Of a stretch of DNA of 64,000 bases, positions 51,887 through 60,789 are shown piece by piece. The DNA lies in NCBI GenBank assembly GCA_002337005.1, contig DDFD01000020.1:1-64000 (forward strand), written 5' to 3'. Source of the DNA: Flavobacteriales bacterium UBA1937 (lineage in GTDB: Bacteria > Bacteroidota > Bacteroidia > Flavobacteriales > Weeksellaceae). The translations under genes were made by a program, and so were the position numbers. Under the pieces are notes generated by a model. The model was given only the letters and a program-made list of their open reading frames with translations, did not search any database and had not been told where the DNA came from. Each line of letters begins with the position of its first letter. Positions within the stretch are counted from its first letter, which is position 1.

Positions 51887-52256
51887 GAAAGATCAAAAAC
51901 TTACTGATGCCGAAAAAGATTTAATGGAAATCATCTGGCAAAAAAATGCAGCATTTATGAAGGATATCATTGAAGAATATTCCGAACCAAAACCTGCAAC
52001 CACTACTATTGCCACGCTTTTGAAAAGAATGCAAAACAAAGATTTGATAGGCTACAAAACATACGGGAATTCTAGAGAATATTTCCCTAAAGTGAGTAAA
52101 GAGGTTTATTTCAAAGAAGAAATGACATCTATGATTGATAAATTTTTTAACAGTTCTGCAGCGCAGTTTGCCTCATTTTTTACCTCAAATACAAAAATGT
52201 CTCAATCTGAACTGAAGCAACTCCGTGACTTGATAGACCAAAAAATCGAAGACTAA
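51885..52256 (+). CDS. BlaI/MecI/CopY family transcriptional repressor
   Basis: 123 residues: winged-helix DNA-binding half (LTDAEKDLMEIIWQKNAAFM ... TTTIATLLKRMQNKDLIGYK) and a C-terminal dimerisation helix pair. In known systems the dimer is cleaved after signalling by an M56 protease. The downstream M56 gene overlaps its stop codon by one base (TAATG). The operator on its own promoter indicates autoregulation. No beta-lactamase is adjacent. Confidence 0.93.
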   Translation: MKDQKLTDAEKDLMEIIWQKNAAFMKDIIEEYSEPKPATTTIATLLKRMQNKDLIGYKTYGNSREYFPKVSKEVYFKEEMTSMIDKFFNSSAAQFASFFTSNTKMSQSELKQLRDLIDQKIED

Positions 52257-53632
52257 TGTTTACCATTGTTTTAAAAATAATCATAGTTTCTGCGATTCTA
52301 TTGGCAGTTTACTATATTTTTTTAGAAAGAGAAAAAGTATTGAAATTCAACAGGTTTTATCTTTTAGGCTCGTTGGTATTTGCATATACAGTTCCCTTTA
52401 TTTCTATTACAATTCCAAATTTTGAAAAATCAAAACCAAATTTAATAATAGGAAATGCGGTTCAGCAACAAGCTGTTTTTGTTTCAAATGCTGAGCAGAA
52501 TAATATTAATTGGATGTTTTTAATTCCAATAATATATGTTTCGGTTGCCTTGTTGTTTTTAGCGAAAGCCATTTTTTCTGTTTACAAAATTTTGAATTTA
52601 AAAGGACAGACTTTGATATATCAGCATCAAAAAATAAAAATTTTAGAAAAGGAAATTGCTCCATTTAGTTTTTTAAATAAAATTTATTTTGGTAAAAATT
52701 ACTGGATTGAGGACAAAATAGACCAAAGGATTTTTTTACACGAAAAACTTCACGTTCAGCAGAAACACAGTTTTGATATTCTTTTGATAGAGATTCTTAA
52801 AATTATTACCTGGTTTAATCCTGCGCTGTATTTTTATAAAAAAGCAATGATTAACAATCACGAATTTTTGGCAGATGAAAATGTAGTCAATAATCATTAT
52901 GAAGTGAAATCTTACCAACATCTCATTTTAGATGAAATCGTTCATCATCAAAATTACCAATTAACACACCAATTCAATTTTTATAACACCAAAAAACGAT
53001 TTATTATGATGACAAAATCAACATCCAAATCAGCGCATCTCAAAAAGATACTGATTTTACCATTGTTTGCATTCTTTTTTGTAGTTTTTGCAAATAAAAA
53101 ACAACCTGAAATTTTAGAAAAAGAAAACTCGGTTTCTGAAACTAAATTTTTGATTAAAAGTAGTGCAGATACTTTAAAGCAGAAAATGAAAAAAGTGGAA
53201 AAAGTAAGTAAAAAAAGCAAAAAAGAGCTTTTACCACCGCCACCACCGCCACCTTATCCTCATCCAAAATCTAAAATGAAAAAAGACGAGAAGTTAATTC
53301 CGCCACCACCACCAGTGAGTAAAATAGATTCGCAAACTTTGGCAGAATTTCCTGGAGGGAATGCTCTTTTAAGACAGAAATTTTCTGAAAATTTTGATAC
53401 AAGTAGATTAGAAAACACCAAAGGAATGATAAAAGGGACAATTAATATTATTGTTTCTGAAGATGGTAAAAATTATAATGCAAGTTATGATTTTGATAAT
53501 GAAACCTTTAAAAATGAAGCTAAAAAAGCAGTGGAAAAAAGTTTAGAAGGCGTAGTTTGGAAGCCGGGCACTCTTAATGGTAAACCTGTAGCTTCTTCGC
53601 TTAAATTACCAATTTCTATGACTTTTCAATAA
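52256..53632 (+). CDS. M56 metallopeptidase (BlaR1-like) with Pro-rich linker and TonB C-terminal domain
   Basis: 458 residues. Four helices (about 1-20, 33-53, 85-108, 264-279). The zinc site is H162-E163-KL-H166 in FLHEKLHVQQK, with E203 or E208 in NNHEFLADENV as third ligand. After the last helix come a Lys-rich segment, proline runs (326-353) and a TonB-like C-terminal domain (about 360-458, FPGGNALLRQKFSE ... VVWKPGTLNGKPVASSLKL). The beta-lactam sensor of BlaR1 is replaced by this TonB-like domain, so the signal must differ. It should release the BlaI repressor by proteolysis. Confidence 0.9.
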   Translation: MFTIVLKIIIVSAILLAVYYIFLEREKVLKFNRFYLLGSLVFAYTVPFISITIPNFEKSKPNLIIGNAVQQQAVFVSNAEQNNINWMFLIPIIYVSVALLFLAKAIFSVYKILNLKGQTLIYQHQKIKILEKEIAPFSFLNKIYFGKNYWIEDKIDQRIFLHEKLHVQQKHSFDILLIEILKIITWFNPALYFYKKAMINNHEFLADENVVNNHYEVKSYQHLILDEIVHHQNYQLTHQFNFYNTKKRFIMMTKSTSKSAHLKKILILPLFAFFFVVFANKKQPEILEKENSVSETKFLIKSSADTLKQKMKKVEKVSKKSKKELLPPPPPPPYPHPKSKMKKDEKLIPPPPPVSKIDSQTLAEFPGGNALLRQKFSENFDTSRLENTKGMIKGTINIIVSEDGKNYNASYDFDNETFKNEAKKAVEKSLEGVVWKPGTLNGKPVASSLKLPISMTFQ

Positions 53633-53636
53633 ATTT

Positions 53637-53665
53637 AAAACCGAGAAAAAATCTCGGTTTTTATT
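53637..53665 (+). terminator. Terminator of the blaI-M56 operon
   Basis: AAAACCGAGA / TCTCGGTTTT stem with an A-rich loop and TTTA tail. Confidence 0.8.
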
Positions 53666-53705
53666 CTGAATTTATTTCTGATATTTGATGTCTAAATTGA
53701 TAGTA

Positions 53706-54521
53706 ATGAGAAAACTGATTTTATTTTTTGCTTTCATCACCTGTGGGTTTTATTTTTCTCAAGGAAACAGCTTTGTTTATGAAGTGAGATATAAGCCCAA
53801 TCCTGCCAAAGATTCTATAAAAACGCTGAAGGCAGTTCTTGATATTAAAGATAATAAATCTTTTTTTAGAACAGAAAATCAAAAAAAAGATGATTCTATT
53901 TTTGCGACAACAGGCAGCAGAAAAATGCTGAATTTTGGATTTGAGGAGCATTTTTTTGTAGAAAAAAATAGCAAAACCAAAGAAATGAATAAAATCATCA
54001 TCAGTGGTTTTGATTATTATTCTCTTAAAATCACAGAGAATTTTTCTTGGAAAGTTATGCCCGAAAATAGAAAAATTGGAGATTTTGATTGCCAAAGAGC
54101 AGAACTAGACTACGGTGGCAGAAAATGGATTGCTTGGTTTACCACAGATATCCCGTTTCAAGATGGACCTTATGTTTTCCAAGGTTTGCCTGGATTAATC
54201 GTAGAGATTAAAGATGAGAAAAATAATTTTCTTTTTTCTCTAAATCAAGTTAAAAAAGGAAGTGAGTTTTATGATACAAAGGCTAATAAAATTACAATCA
54301 ATTGGAAAACAATGGATCAATTAAGACTCAATTTTTATAATGATCCTTACAAAGATTTTAAACCTAACTCTGCCGGAAATAATTTTTCAAAAATTAAATA
54401 CACAGACGAACATGGAAACGAAATATTGCCTGATTTTAAAGAATGGACTGCCAACGAACAAAAGAAAATAAAAGAAAATAACAATCCAATAGAACTTAAT
54501 CACATTATGGATTACAAATAA
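53706..54521 (+). CDS. GLPGLI family protein (second copy)
   Basis: 271 residues from ATG 53706, which begins the signal peptide MRKLILFFAFITCGFYFSQG; two earlier starts precede it. The family block is RKWIAWFTTDIPFQDGP then FQGLPGLIVEIKDEKNNF. It parallels the GLPGLI protein at 16693-17559 but lacks the Gly-rich C-terminus. It follows the blaI-M56 pair after a terminator, so it may have its own promoter. Confidence 0.88.
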   Translation: MRKLILFFAFITCGFYFSQGNSFVYEVRYKPNPAKDSIKTLKAVLDIKDNKSFFRTENQKKDDSIFATTGSRKMLNFGFEEHFFVEKNSKTKEMNKIIISGFDYYSLKITENFSWKVMPENRKIGDFDCQRAELDYGGRKWIAWFTTDIPFQDGPYVFQGLPGLIVEIKDEKNNFLFSLNQVKKGSEFYDTKANKITINWKTMDQLRLNFYNDPYKDFKPNSAGNNFSKIKYTDEHGNEILPDFKEWTANEQKKIKENNNPIELNHIMDYK

Positions 54522-54541
54522 CCCCGAGAAATTTCTCGGGG
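54522..54541. terminator. Bidirectional terminator
   Basis: Perfect palindrome CCCCGAGAAATTTCTCGGGG with a C/T-rich tail, between two convergent genes. Confidence 0.85.
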
Positions 54542-54547
54542 CTTTTT

Positions 54548-55054
54548 TTATTTTGTAATGTCAAAAGAAACACCTGCGTTTACTGCAAACTGATTGTTCA
54601 GATTTCTGAAAAGTTTGTCTTTGTCATTGTATTTCGCAATTGGAAATTGCATTTCTGTAAATAAACCAAAGCCTTTTCCGAAGAAATATCTTGCACCAAG
54701 ATGCCCTCCAAAATTCTTTAAACCTAAATTAAGACCAGGATATACATCAATATTAGATGGTAAATCTAAAACTTTTCCTAAATTAGCATTAAATCTTACT
54801 TTAGCATCAAATCTATCTCCGAAATCTGGTTTAATGCCAGCAATTTCTTTTACACCAAGAAGATAGCCAGCTTGTACACCTAGCGAAAAACTTTCGCCTA
54901 AGCCATAATCTACACTGCTTACAATTCCTGTTCCGCCATCCTGCATATTAGCGCCAATTTGGAATTTTACATCATCTTTACCTTTGAATGCCGCGGTCTG
55001 TGCACTTGCAAATCCTACAGTTAAAACAAATAAACTTGCAATTAATTTTTTCAT
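54548..55054 (-). CDS. Outer-membrane beta-barrel protein, unknown
   Basis: 168 residues. Signal peptide ends in ASAQ. Amphipathic strands such as VDYGLGESFSLGVQAGYLLG, FGGHLGARYFFGKGFGLF and a terminal NNQFAVNAGVSFDITK suggest an eight-stranded porin-like barrel. No functional motif. Divergent from uvrB. Confidence 0.75.
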   Translation of the reverse strand: MKKLIASLFVLTVGFASAQTAAFKGKDDVKFQIGANMQDGGTGIVSSVDYGLGESFSLGVQAGYLLGVKEIAGIKPDFGDRFDAKVRFNANLGKVLDLPSNIDVYPGLNLGLKNFGGHLGARYFFGKGFGLFTEMQFPIAKYNDKDKLFRNLNNQFAVNAGVSFDITK

Positions 55055-55139
55055 AAATTGTTTTTTAAAATTTTTATATTGGCTACAAAAATTGTTCCAT
55101 TGTAAAATTTTAAGACATTTTCGTTTAGAAATCTTTCTT

Positions 55140-55147
55140 TAAATTTG
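55140..55147 (+). promoter_or_regulatory. Candidate -7 element of uvrB, very close to the start codon
   Basis: TAAATTTG ends four bases before the uvrB ATG (55152), which would make the transcript nearly or fully leaderless. Confidence 0.4.
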
Positions 55148-55151
55148 TAAT

Positions 55152-57143
55152 ATGAATTTCAAACTACAATCAGAATTTGCACCAACTGGTGACCAACCAA
55201 CGGCAATAGAAAAACTCTCTAAAGGTCTAGAAAATGGAGAGAAATATCAAACTTTGCTCGGGGTTACGGGTTCTGGTAAGACTTTTACGGTAGCAAATGT
55301 GGTAGAAAAAGTACAAAAACCAACCTTAGTTTTAGCTCACAACAAAACTTTGGCTGCGCAACTTTTTATGGAGTTCAAAGAGTTTTTTCCTGAAAATGCA
55401 GTAGAATATTTCGTCTCTTATTACGATTATTATCAACCAGAAGCATACATTGCTACCACAGGAACTTACATAGAGAAAGATTTATCCATCAACGAAGAGG
55501 TTGAAAAACTAAGACTTTCTGCTACCGCAAGTTTACTTTCGGGGAGAAGAGATGTATTGATAGTTGCTTCTGTTTCTTGTATTTATGGTATTGGAAATCC
55601 TACAGAATTTAATAAATCTCTAATTGAGATAGAAAAAAATTCTAGAATTTCTAGAACTGCCTTCCTTCATAAATTAGTTAATGCGCTGTATTCTAGAAGC
55701 ATTAATGAGTTTGTAAGAGGTACGTTTCGGGTAAAAGGTGATGTGATAGATGTATATCCTGCCTATGCTGATAACGCGATTAGAATTCAATTTTTTGGAG
55801 ATGAAATTGAGAAAATTCAAAGTTTTGACCCTGTTTCAGGAAATGTGACTTCAGATTTTGATCAAATTAATATTTATCCTGCCAATTTATTTGTGACTTC
55901 TAAAGAAACAATGAATGAAGCCATCAGAGAAATTCAAGATGATATGGTGAAACAAGTAGATTTTTTTAATTCTATTGGTAAGCCTTTGGAAGCTAAGCGT
56001 TTGCAAGAGCGCACAGAACTGGATTTAGAAATGATAAAAGAACTCGGATATTGCTCTGGTATCGAAAATTATTCTAGGTATATGGATGGAAGATTGCCTG
56101 GTTCAAGACCTTTTTGTTTGTTAGACTACTTTCCGAAGGATTATTTGATGGTAATTGATGAATCTCACGCTACTTTACCGCAAGTTCACGCCATGTACGG
56201 TGGTGATAGAAGTAGAAAAGAAGCGTTGGTAGAATATGGTTTCAGGCTTCCTGCTGCAATGGACAATCGTCCGTTGAAATTTCCAGAATTTGAAGAAATG
56301 CAAAATCAAGTGATTTATGTTTCGGCAACTCCTGCTGATTATGAGTTGGAAAAATGTGGTGGAATTTACACGGAACAAATTATTCGTCCTACAGGGCTGC
56401 TTGATCCAATTATTGAAGTTCGTCCTTCTTTAAACCAAATTGATGATTTAATTGAAGAAATCCAGAAAAGAGTAGAAGAAGATGAGCGTGTTTTGGTGAC
56501 GACTTTAACCAAGAAAATGGCGGAAGAACTCACTAAATATTTCACAAGATTTGGAATTAGGACTCGTTACATTCATTCTGATGTAGAAACACTAGAGCGA
56601 ATTCAAATTATGCAAGATTTAAGAACAGGTTTGTTTGATGTTTTGGTTGGGGTTAATCTTTTGAGAGAAGGTCTTGATTTGCCAGAAGTTTCTTTGGTGG
56701 CAATTCTAGATGCTGATAAAGAAGGCATGTTGAGGTCGAGACGTTCTTTAATACAAACGGTTGGTAGAGCGGCAAGAAATGTAAACGGAAAGGCAATTAT
56801 GTATGCGGATAAAATCACCAATTCTATGCAAAAATGTATTGATGAAACCAACTATCGCCGAGAAAAACAAATGCAATACAATACAGAACACCATAAAGTT
56901 CCGACTCCGCTGAACAAGAAAATCTCTGAAAATTTGGTAGGACGAAGTAAGGATTTCCCAGATTCTGCTTACACTCAAAAGGAAATTATTCGTCAAGTAG
57001 CAGAAGAACGCGAAGCTCTAGGAAGTGCGGATATAGAAAAACTCATCGCCGAGAAACAAAAAGCGATGGAAGCTGCGGCAAAAAATCTAGATTTTATTAC
57101 TGCTGCGAAATTACGAGATGAGATTGTGGCGTTGAAAAGTTAA
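55152..57143 (+). CDS. uvrB: Excinuclease ABC subunit B
   Basis: 663 residues. UvrB verifies DNA damage after UvrA loading and recruits UvrC. Walker A is GVTGSGKTF, the beta-hairpin region is YYDYYQPEAYIATTGTYIEK, Walker B DESH lies in VIDESHATLPQ, and VGRAARNVNGKAIMYADKIT is motif VI. The C-terminal UVR domain (EKLIAEKQKAMEAAAKNLDF) is complete. Single gene. Confidence 0.98.
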   Translation: MNFKLQSEFAPTGDQPTAIEKLSKGLENGEKYQTLLGVTGSGKTFTVANVVEKVQKPTLVLAHNKTLAAQLFMEFKEFFPENAVEYFVSYYDYYQPEAYIATTGTYIEKDLSINEEVEKLRLSATASLLSGRRDVLIVASVSCIYGIGNPTEFNKSLIEIEKNSRISRTAFLHKLVNALYSRSINEFVRGTFRVKGDVIDVYPAYADNAIRIQFFGDEIEKIQSFDPVSGNVTSDFDQINIYPANLFVTSKETMNEAIREIQDDMVKQVDFFNSIGKPLEAKRLQERTELDLEMIKELGYCSGIENYSRYMDGRLPGSRPFCLLDYFPKDYLMVIDESHATLPQVHAMYGGDRSRKEALVEYGFRLPAAMDNRPLKFPEFEEMQNQVIYVSATPADYELEKCGGIYTEQIIRPTGLLDPIIEVRPSLNQIDDLIEEIQKRVEEDERVLVTTLTKKMAEELTKYFTRFGIRTRYIHSDVETLERIQIMQDLRTGLFDVLVGVNLLREGLDLPEVSLVAILDADKEGMLRSRRSLIQTVGRAARNVNGKAIMYADKITNSMQKCIDETNYRREKQMQYNTEHHKVPTPLNKKISENLVGRSKDFPDSAYTQKEIIRQVAEEREALGSADIEKLIAEKQKAMEAAAKNLDFITAAKLRDEIVALKS

Positions 57144-57199
57144 TTATTATAAAAAACGATTGTCAAATAAAAAATTATAGAGTTTATAAAAGAGAATCA

Positions 57200-58078
57200 T
57201 TAGTTTTTCTTAAGGATAATAGAAACTTTTTCTCCTTGGCGTAATCCTGTCATTATAGGGAAATTCTCATTAGTATCTTTTAATAGAATTTGAGCGGTAT
57301 TAGAAGGCATTCCTCCTTCATTTTCTGCTATAATGGTAATTGTCATATCTTTTTCGGTGAATGGGAAGGAAAATGTTTGTTTATTATTTTTTACAATTAC
57401 ATTTTTTTTGAAGGGAACATCATTTATAAAAATTGAGATCTTATCACCATCTTCTTTTTGGGTATCCCATACATCAAATACTACTGTATCACTACTCCAA
57501 TTAATTTTTAGTTTATCATCTGATTTCAATATATTATTGTTGGCCTCATTCGCAAGAATTTTAGCGTCCAGACCTTCTTTTATTTTTTCATCATTTGGTT
57601 TTACTATGCTTATTTTTTTAGAAACTTCTTCTAATTTTTTATAAAGTTGTTCAGAGCCAATTAAAAAAATGCTTCCGTCTGCACATTTTTTTCCATTAGG
57701 ATATTTTCCTGTGAATGTTCCCTGGATAATACTTTTATTATTTTTCAATTTTAATAGAGCATTATTTACATTTACAAAACAGAAATTTGCATTGTCATAA
57801 TTAGATTTGGTAGAAATGTTTTTGGATTCAGAAAAAGAAATTGTTTTCTTTTTTTTATTTAAAATCCCAGTAACCTTACTTACAGTACGATGTTCACCCG
57901 AAAAATCGGTGATTGTTTCTCCCGTAAAATTTCCTTTCTCATTTAATTCGAATTTTAATTTATAGGATATAAAATTTTTGTCAGATAGCTGTAGAGTTCC
58001 TAAAAATTCATAGTTGGTATTTTGAGCATTTAAATAAATCGTGAAGATTGTTAAAAAAATCTTAAAAAAATGTTTCAT
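57200..58078 (-). CDS. Secreted protein of unknown function
   Basis: 292 residues. The signal peptide ends in LNAQ. The N-terminal part (about 20-150) is beta-rich with a Thr/Gly motif FELNEKGNFTGETITDFSGE. The C-terminal part (about 190-280) looks like an Ig-like sandwich (VVFDVWDTQKEDGDKISIFI). No catalytic motif. Divergent from the TM2 gene across a palindromic promoter region. Confidence 0.7.
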   Translation of the reverse strand: MKHFFKIFLTIFTIYLNAQNTNYEFLGTLQLSDKNFISYKLKFELNEKGNFTGETITDFSGEHRTVSKVTGILNKKKKTISFSESKNISTKSNYDNANFCFVNVNNALLKLKNNKSIIQGTFTGKYPNGKKCADGSIFLIGSEQLYKKLEEVSKKISIVKPNDEKIKEGLDAKILANEANNNILKSDDKLKINWSSDTVVFDVWDTQKEDGDKISIFINDVPFKKNVIVKNNKQTFSFPFTEKDMTITIIAENEGGMPSNTAQILLKDTNENFPIMTGLRQGEKVSIILKKN

Positions 58079-58096
58079 ATGTTATTATTTTTTTTA

Positions 58097-58111
58097 ATCT
58101 TTGCAAAGATA
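58097..58111. promoter_or_regulatory. Palindrome in a divergent promoter region
   Basis: Perfect 14-bp palindrome ATCTTTG-CAAAGAT (58097-58110). On the minus strand it contains TATCTTTG (58104-58111), a -7 match for the secreted-protein gene; on the plus strand AATCTTTG is a near match for the TM2 gene. Confidence 0.45.
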
Positions 58112-58132
58112 ACCTTTAAAAAACAAAATCAA

Positions 58133-58534
58133 ATGAAAAATTTTATTCTTGGTCTTGCTCTTGTAATGAGCTCTATGGTATTTGCTTCTTTTCCAGTTTA
58201 TACTTCACAGGAAGGTAAAGTGACAACAGAAAAAAGCCAGGTTAGTGCAAAGGCAGACTCTTCTATTACCAATGTTAGAACTAACGCATCTGCATCTGTT
58301 CAGAAAAGTGATGTTTCAAGAACAAATGAGTCCACTTCTATTACTCCTGCTGCTAAAGGAGGGTATGATAAATGGATAGCGGTTGCATTATGGTTTTTCC
58401 TAGGATTTGTGGCAGCTCACAGATGGTATGCAGGAAAACCTACTGGATATAATATCCTATATATTATTACCTTAGGCGGTTTAGGTATTTGGGCTATTAT
58501 AGACCTAATTAATATTTTGACAGATAAATTTTAA
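58133..58534 (+). CDS. TM2 domain protein
   Basis: 133 residues from ATG 58133 (MKNFILGLALVMSSMVFASF, signal peptide). A Ser/Thr-rich region (about 20-75) precedes the TM2 domain: two helices with the DRF-like motif replaced by HRWYAGK in FFLGFVAAHRWYAGKPTGYN, then LGGLGIWAIIDLINIL. Function of TM2 proteins in bacteria is unknown. Longer upstream starts would cover the promoter. Confidence 0.88.
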   Translation: MKNFILGLALVMSSMVFASFPVYTSQEGKVTTEKSQVSAKADSSITNVRTNASASVQKSDVSRTNESTSITPAAKGGYDKWIAVALWFFLGFVAAHRWYAGKPTGYNILYIITLGGLGIWAIIDLINILTDKF

Positions 58535-58558
58535 TAATTTATAAAAATTTTTATTAAA

Positions 58559-58581
58559 AAAGGTCGCAATTTGCGGCCTTT
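58559..58581. terminator. Bidirectional terminator
   Basis: AAAGGTCGCAA / TTGCGGCCTTT with one G-T pair and a one-base centre, between convergent genes. Confidence 0.75.
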
Positions 58582-58582
58582 C

Positions 58583-58804
58583 TTATTTATATTTATTTCT
58601 TATAGGGATTAATAAATCCATTAAACCATTGAGTTTTATTTCATAAATGGTAGAAAGTTGCATCCCAAGTTTTCCTTTGGGCATTCCTTGTCTTTGGAAC
58701 CATTCCAGGTAAGAAATGGGTAAGTCTGCCAAAACAGTTCCAGCGTATTTTCCGAAAGGCATTTTTACCTCGCAGATTTCTTTTAAAATTTCAGAATTAA
58801 TCAA
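58583..58804 (-). CDS. DUF3820 family protein
   Basis: 73 residues, cytosolic. The signature MPFGKYAGTVLADLPISYLE is typical (it resembles the exonuclease-associated quorum-type DUF3820 domain). The gene lies 5 bp after the stop of the AI-2E-family transporter gene and is probably co-transcribed with it. Confidence 0.88.
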   Translation of the reverse strand: MINSEILKEICEVKMPFGKYAGTVLADLPISYLEWFQRQGMPKGKLGMQLSTIYEIKLNGLMDLLIPIRNKYK

Positions 58805-58809
58805 GATTT

Positions 58810-59901
58810 CTATAATTTTACTTCAACATTTTCTTGGGTAGCACTCTCTTTTTCATTAGAGATAATAGGCGGTGTATCTTCTTGGTTTTCAGAAAATTCA
58901 TCGGCATAAATTTGCATTAAAAGAATAGTGATAGATACCAATATTGGACCAAAAATCAGACCGAAAAAGCCAAAAATTTTTAATCCTAAAATAATTCCGA
59001 AAACGGTATTTAGAGGATGTATGTTTTCTAATTTTTTAAGGAAAGTAAATCTTAAAATATTATCTACTAAACCTACAATTACCAATCCGAATGCAATTAC
59101 CCCAATTCCGCCAACGGTGTCTCCGCTTGCTAGCATAAATAGACCAACAGGAACATAAACAATGGCTGCACCTACTATCGGAATCATACTTCCAATAAAG
59201 GTTAAGGCAAATAAAAGTAACGGACTGGGCGCACCAAAAATGAGGTAACCAATTACTGCAACTATGGCTTGTCCTAATGCAACTACAGGAATTCCTACAG
59301 CATTAGCAATTACTAATTTTCTGAATTTATCACCAATTTTTTTTCCGTTAGAACGCTTAAGAGGAGAAATCCCCATCAGAATTCTCTCAAAAAGTCGGGC
59401 TTTGGTGAGCATAAAGTACAAAATAAAAAACATTGCCGAGATTACGGTAAGTGTATTAAGTGTAGTATTTAGAATGGTGGTGGAGACTTTGCCCGCAAAT
59501 TCAGAAATTTTTTGTTTGTTTTCTTTGCTTAGAATGTCGATGTCTATTTTACTTTGTACATAATGCGTGACTTTATCTACAAAATCATTAAACTGTGCTG
59601 CATATTGTTGGGTATTTCCTATTTTTTGAACCAATAAATCTACAATGAGATAAGATGGTATGATGATTACAAATAAAGCAATTAAAATAATTGCAACAGC
59701 AGCTAGCCAAGATTTCCAGTTTCTTTTTTCTACCAAGTAAAAATTGAAACTTCTAGAGATAATATATAATGTAAGCGCACCGAGCAACGAAGGTAAAAAA
59801 TCACTCAAATTGAAGAGAATTAAACCCAGCATTAATAAGATGATGGCAAGCATAAAGACTTGTCTTATTTTGTTATTGCTTATTTGACTAGATGTATCCA
59901 T
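58810..59901 (-). CDS. AI-2E family transporter
   Basis: 363 residues with eight predicted helices. Family marks: LGALTLYIISRSFNFYLVEK at the start, an extracytosolic helical loop (about 85-135), and the conserved GPILVSITILLMQIYADEF at the end. The name comes from the autoinducer-2 exporter TqsA; members also move Na+/H+, so the substrate is unknown. Confidence 0.9.
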   Translation of the reverse strand: MDTSSQISNNKIRQVFMLAIILLMLGLILFNLSDFLPSLLGALTLYIISRSFNFYLVEKRNWKSWLAAVAIILIALFVIIIPSYLIVDLLVQKIGNTQQYAAQFNDFVDKVTHYVQSKIDIDILSKENKQKISEFAGKVSTTILNTTLNTLTVISAMFFILYFMLTKARLFERILMGISPLKRSNGKKIGDKFRKLVIANAVGIPVVALGQAIVAVIGYLIFGAPSPLLLFALTFIGSMIPIVGAAIVYVPVGLFMLASGDTVGGIGVIAFGLVIVGLVDNILRFTFLKKLENIHPLNTVFGIILGLKIFGFFGLIFGPILVSITILLMQIYADEFSENQEDTPPIISNEKESATQENVEVKL

Positions 59902-59915
59902 ATAATTAGATTAAA

Positions 59916-59941
59916 AAAGCAACAGAATTTTCTGTTGCTTT
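59916..59941 (-). terminator. Terminator of the membrane-protein pair
   Basis: AAAGCAACAGAA / TTCTGTTGCTTT stem with a TT centre. It lies after the 59968-60732 gene on the minus strand. Confidence 0.8.
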
Positions 59942-59967
59942 CAAAGTTATAAATATTTTTAAAAAGT

Positions 59968-60732
59968 TTAACTTTTATTTACTTCGTATGGTGTGCCAAA
60001 TAATGCACAGTAAAGAGAGTATGAAACAGAATTTATAAACGGTAAAGTTGCAATTGCTCCAATACAGCATAGTAGATATCCTGAAATAGAAATAAGAAAA
60101 CCTAAAATAGCCACAACCAAAACAAGTCCGAAATTGTCATTTGTAGTTTTAAAGCTTAAACTTATTCCATCAGATACGTTTTTATTGCCAAAAAAGACAA
60201 TTGGTAATCCTACAAATCCTGCAATAAATACATATAACCCAGGTAAAAGACAAAAAACAGATCCTGCATAAGCCAAAATAGTAATAACCAATCCATATAA
60301 AATCAAATTTCCTGTATTTTGTTTGTATCCAATAAACAAATCAGAAATTTCAATATTTTGATGAGTATTGCTTTTATGAGTCATATAAATTATTCCTACA
60401 GAAAGCGGATATAATATTACAGTGCTTACTAATGAAGAAAGCATGCTAAAAGCGGTAGAGCCAAAACCAGAATTTTGGTTTTCTAAAATCATATTTTTCA
60501 AATCTTCAGAATTACCAGATTTTGCGGATTCTATAATCTCTTTATAAAAATTCATTCCAACTTGTGCACCTGGAAATAGTAATGAGATTAATGAGCTAAC
60601 CACAAATACTATGATGAAAAAAAGGATTGCATACCCAATAATGTTCTTGTAATTCTCCCAAGCGTGAGAAATAATGCTTCCAGAATCTTTTTGTGGAGCT
60701 AAAGGTCTTTCGAATTCAGAAAAATTATCCAT
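59968..60732 (-). CDS. Multi-pass membrane protein, unknown (paralogue of the next)
   Basis: 254 residues with about six helices. A cytosolic N-terminus (PLAPQKDSGSIISHAWENYK) is followed by helices around 32-55, 95-118, 145-195 and 205-245. SDLFIGYKQNTGNLILYGLV and FGNKNVSDGISLSFKTTNDN have the look of DUF975-like proteins. Related ones in this class are sometimes mislabelled as carotene oxygenases. Function unknown; paired with the gene upstream. Confidence 0.7.
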   Translation of the reverse strand: MDNFSEFERPLAPQKDSGSIISHAWENYKNIIGYAILFFIIVFVVSSLISLLFPGAQVGMNFYKEIIESAKSGNSEDLKNMILENQNSGFGSTAFSMLSSLVSTVILYPLSVGIIYMTHKSNTHQNIEISDLFIGYKQNTGNLILYGLVITILAYAGSVFCLLPGLYVFIAGFVGLPIVFFGNKNVSDGISLSFKTTNDNFGLVLVVAILGFLISISGYLLCCIGAIATLPFINSVSYSLYCALFGTPYEVNKS

Positions 60733-60789
60733 AGTTTTAATATTTTGTTTACCAAAATTAGTTAAAATTATGAAACTTTTGTTACAAAA

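Noticed and set aside
51885..53632. Beta-lactam resistance operon
   Set aside because: No beta-lactamase or penicillin-binding gene beside it, and the M56 protein lacks the penicillin-sensor domain.
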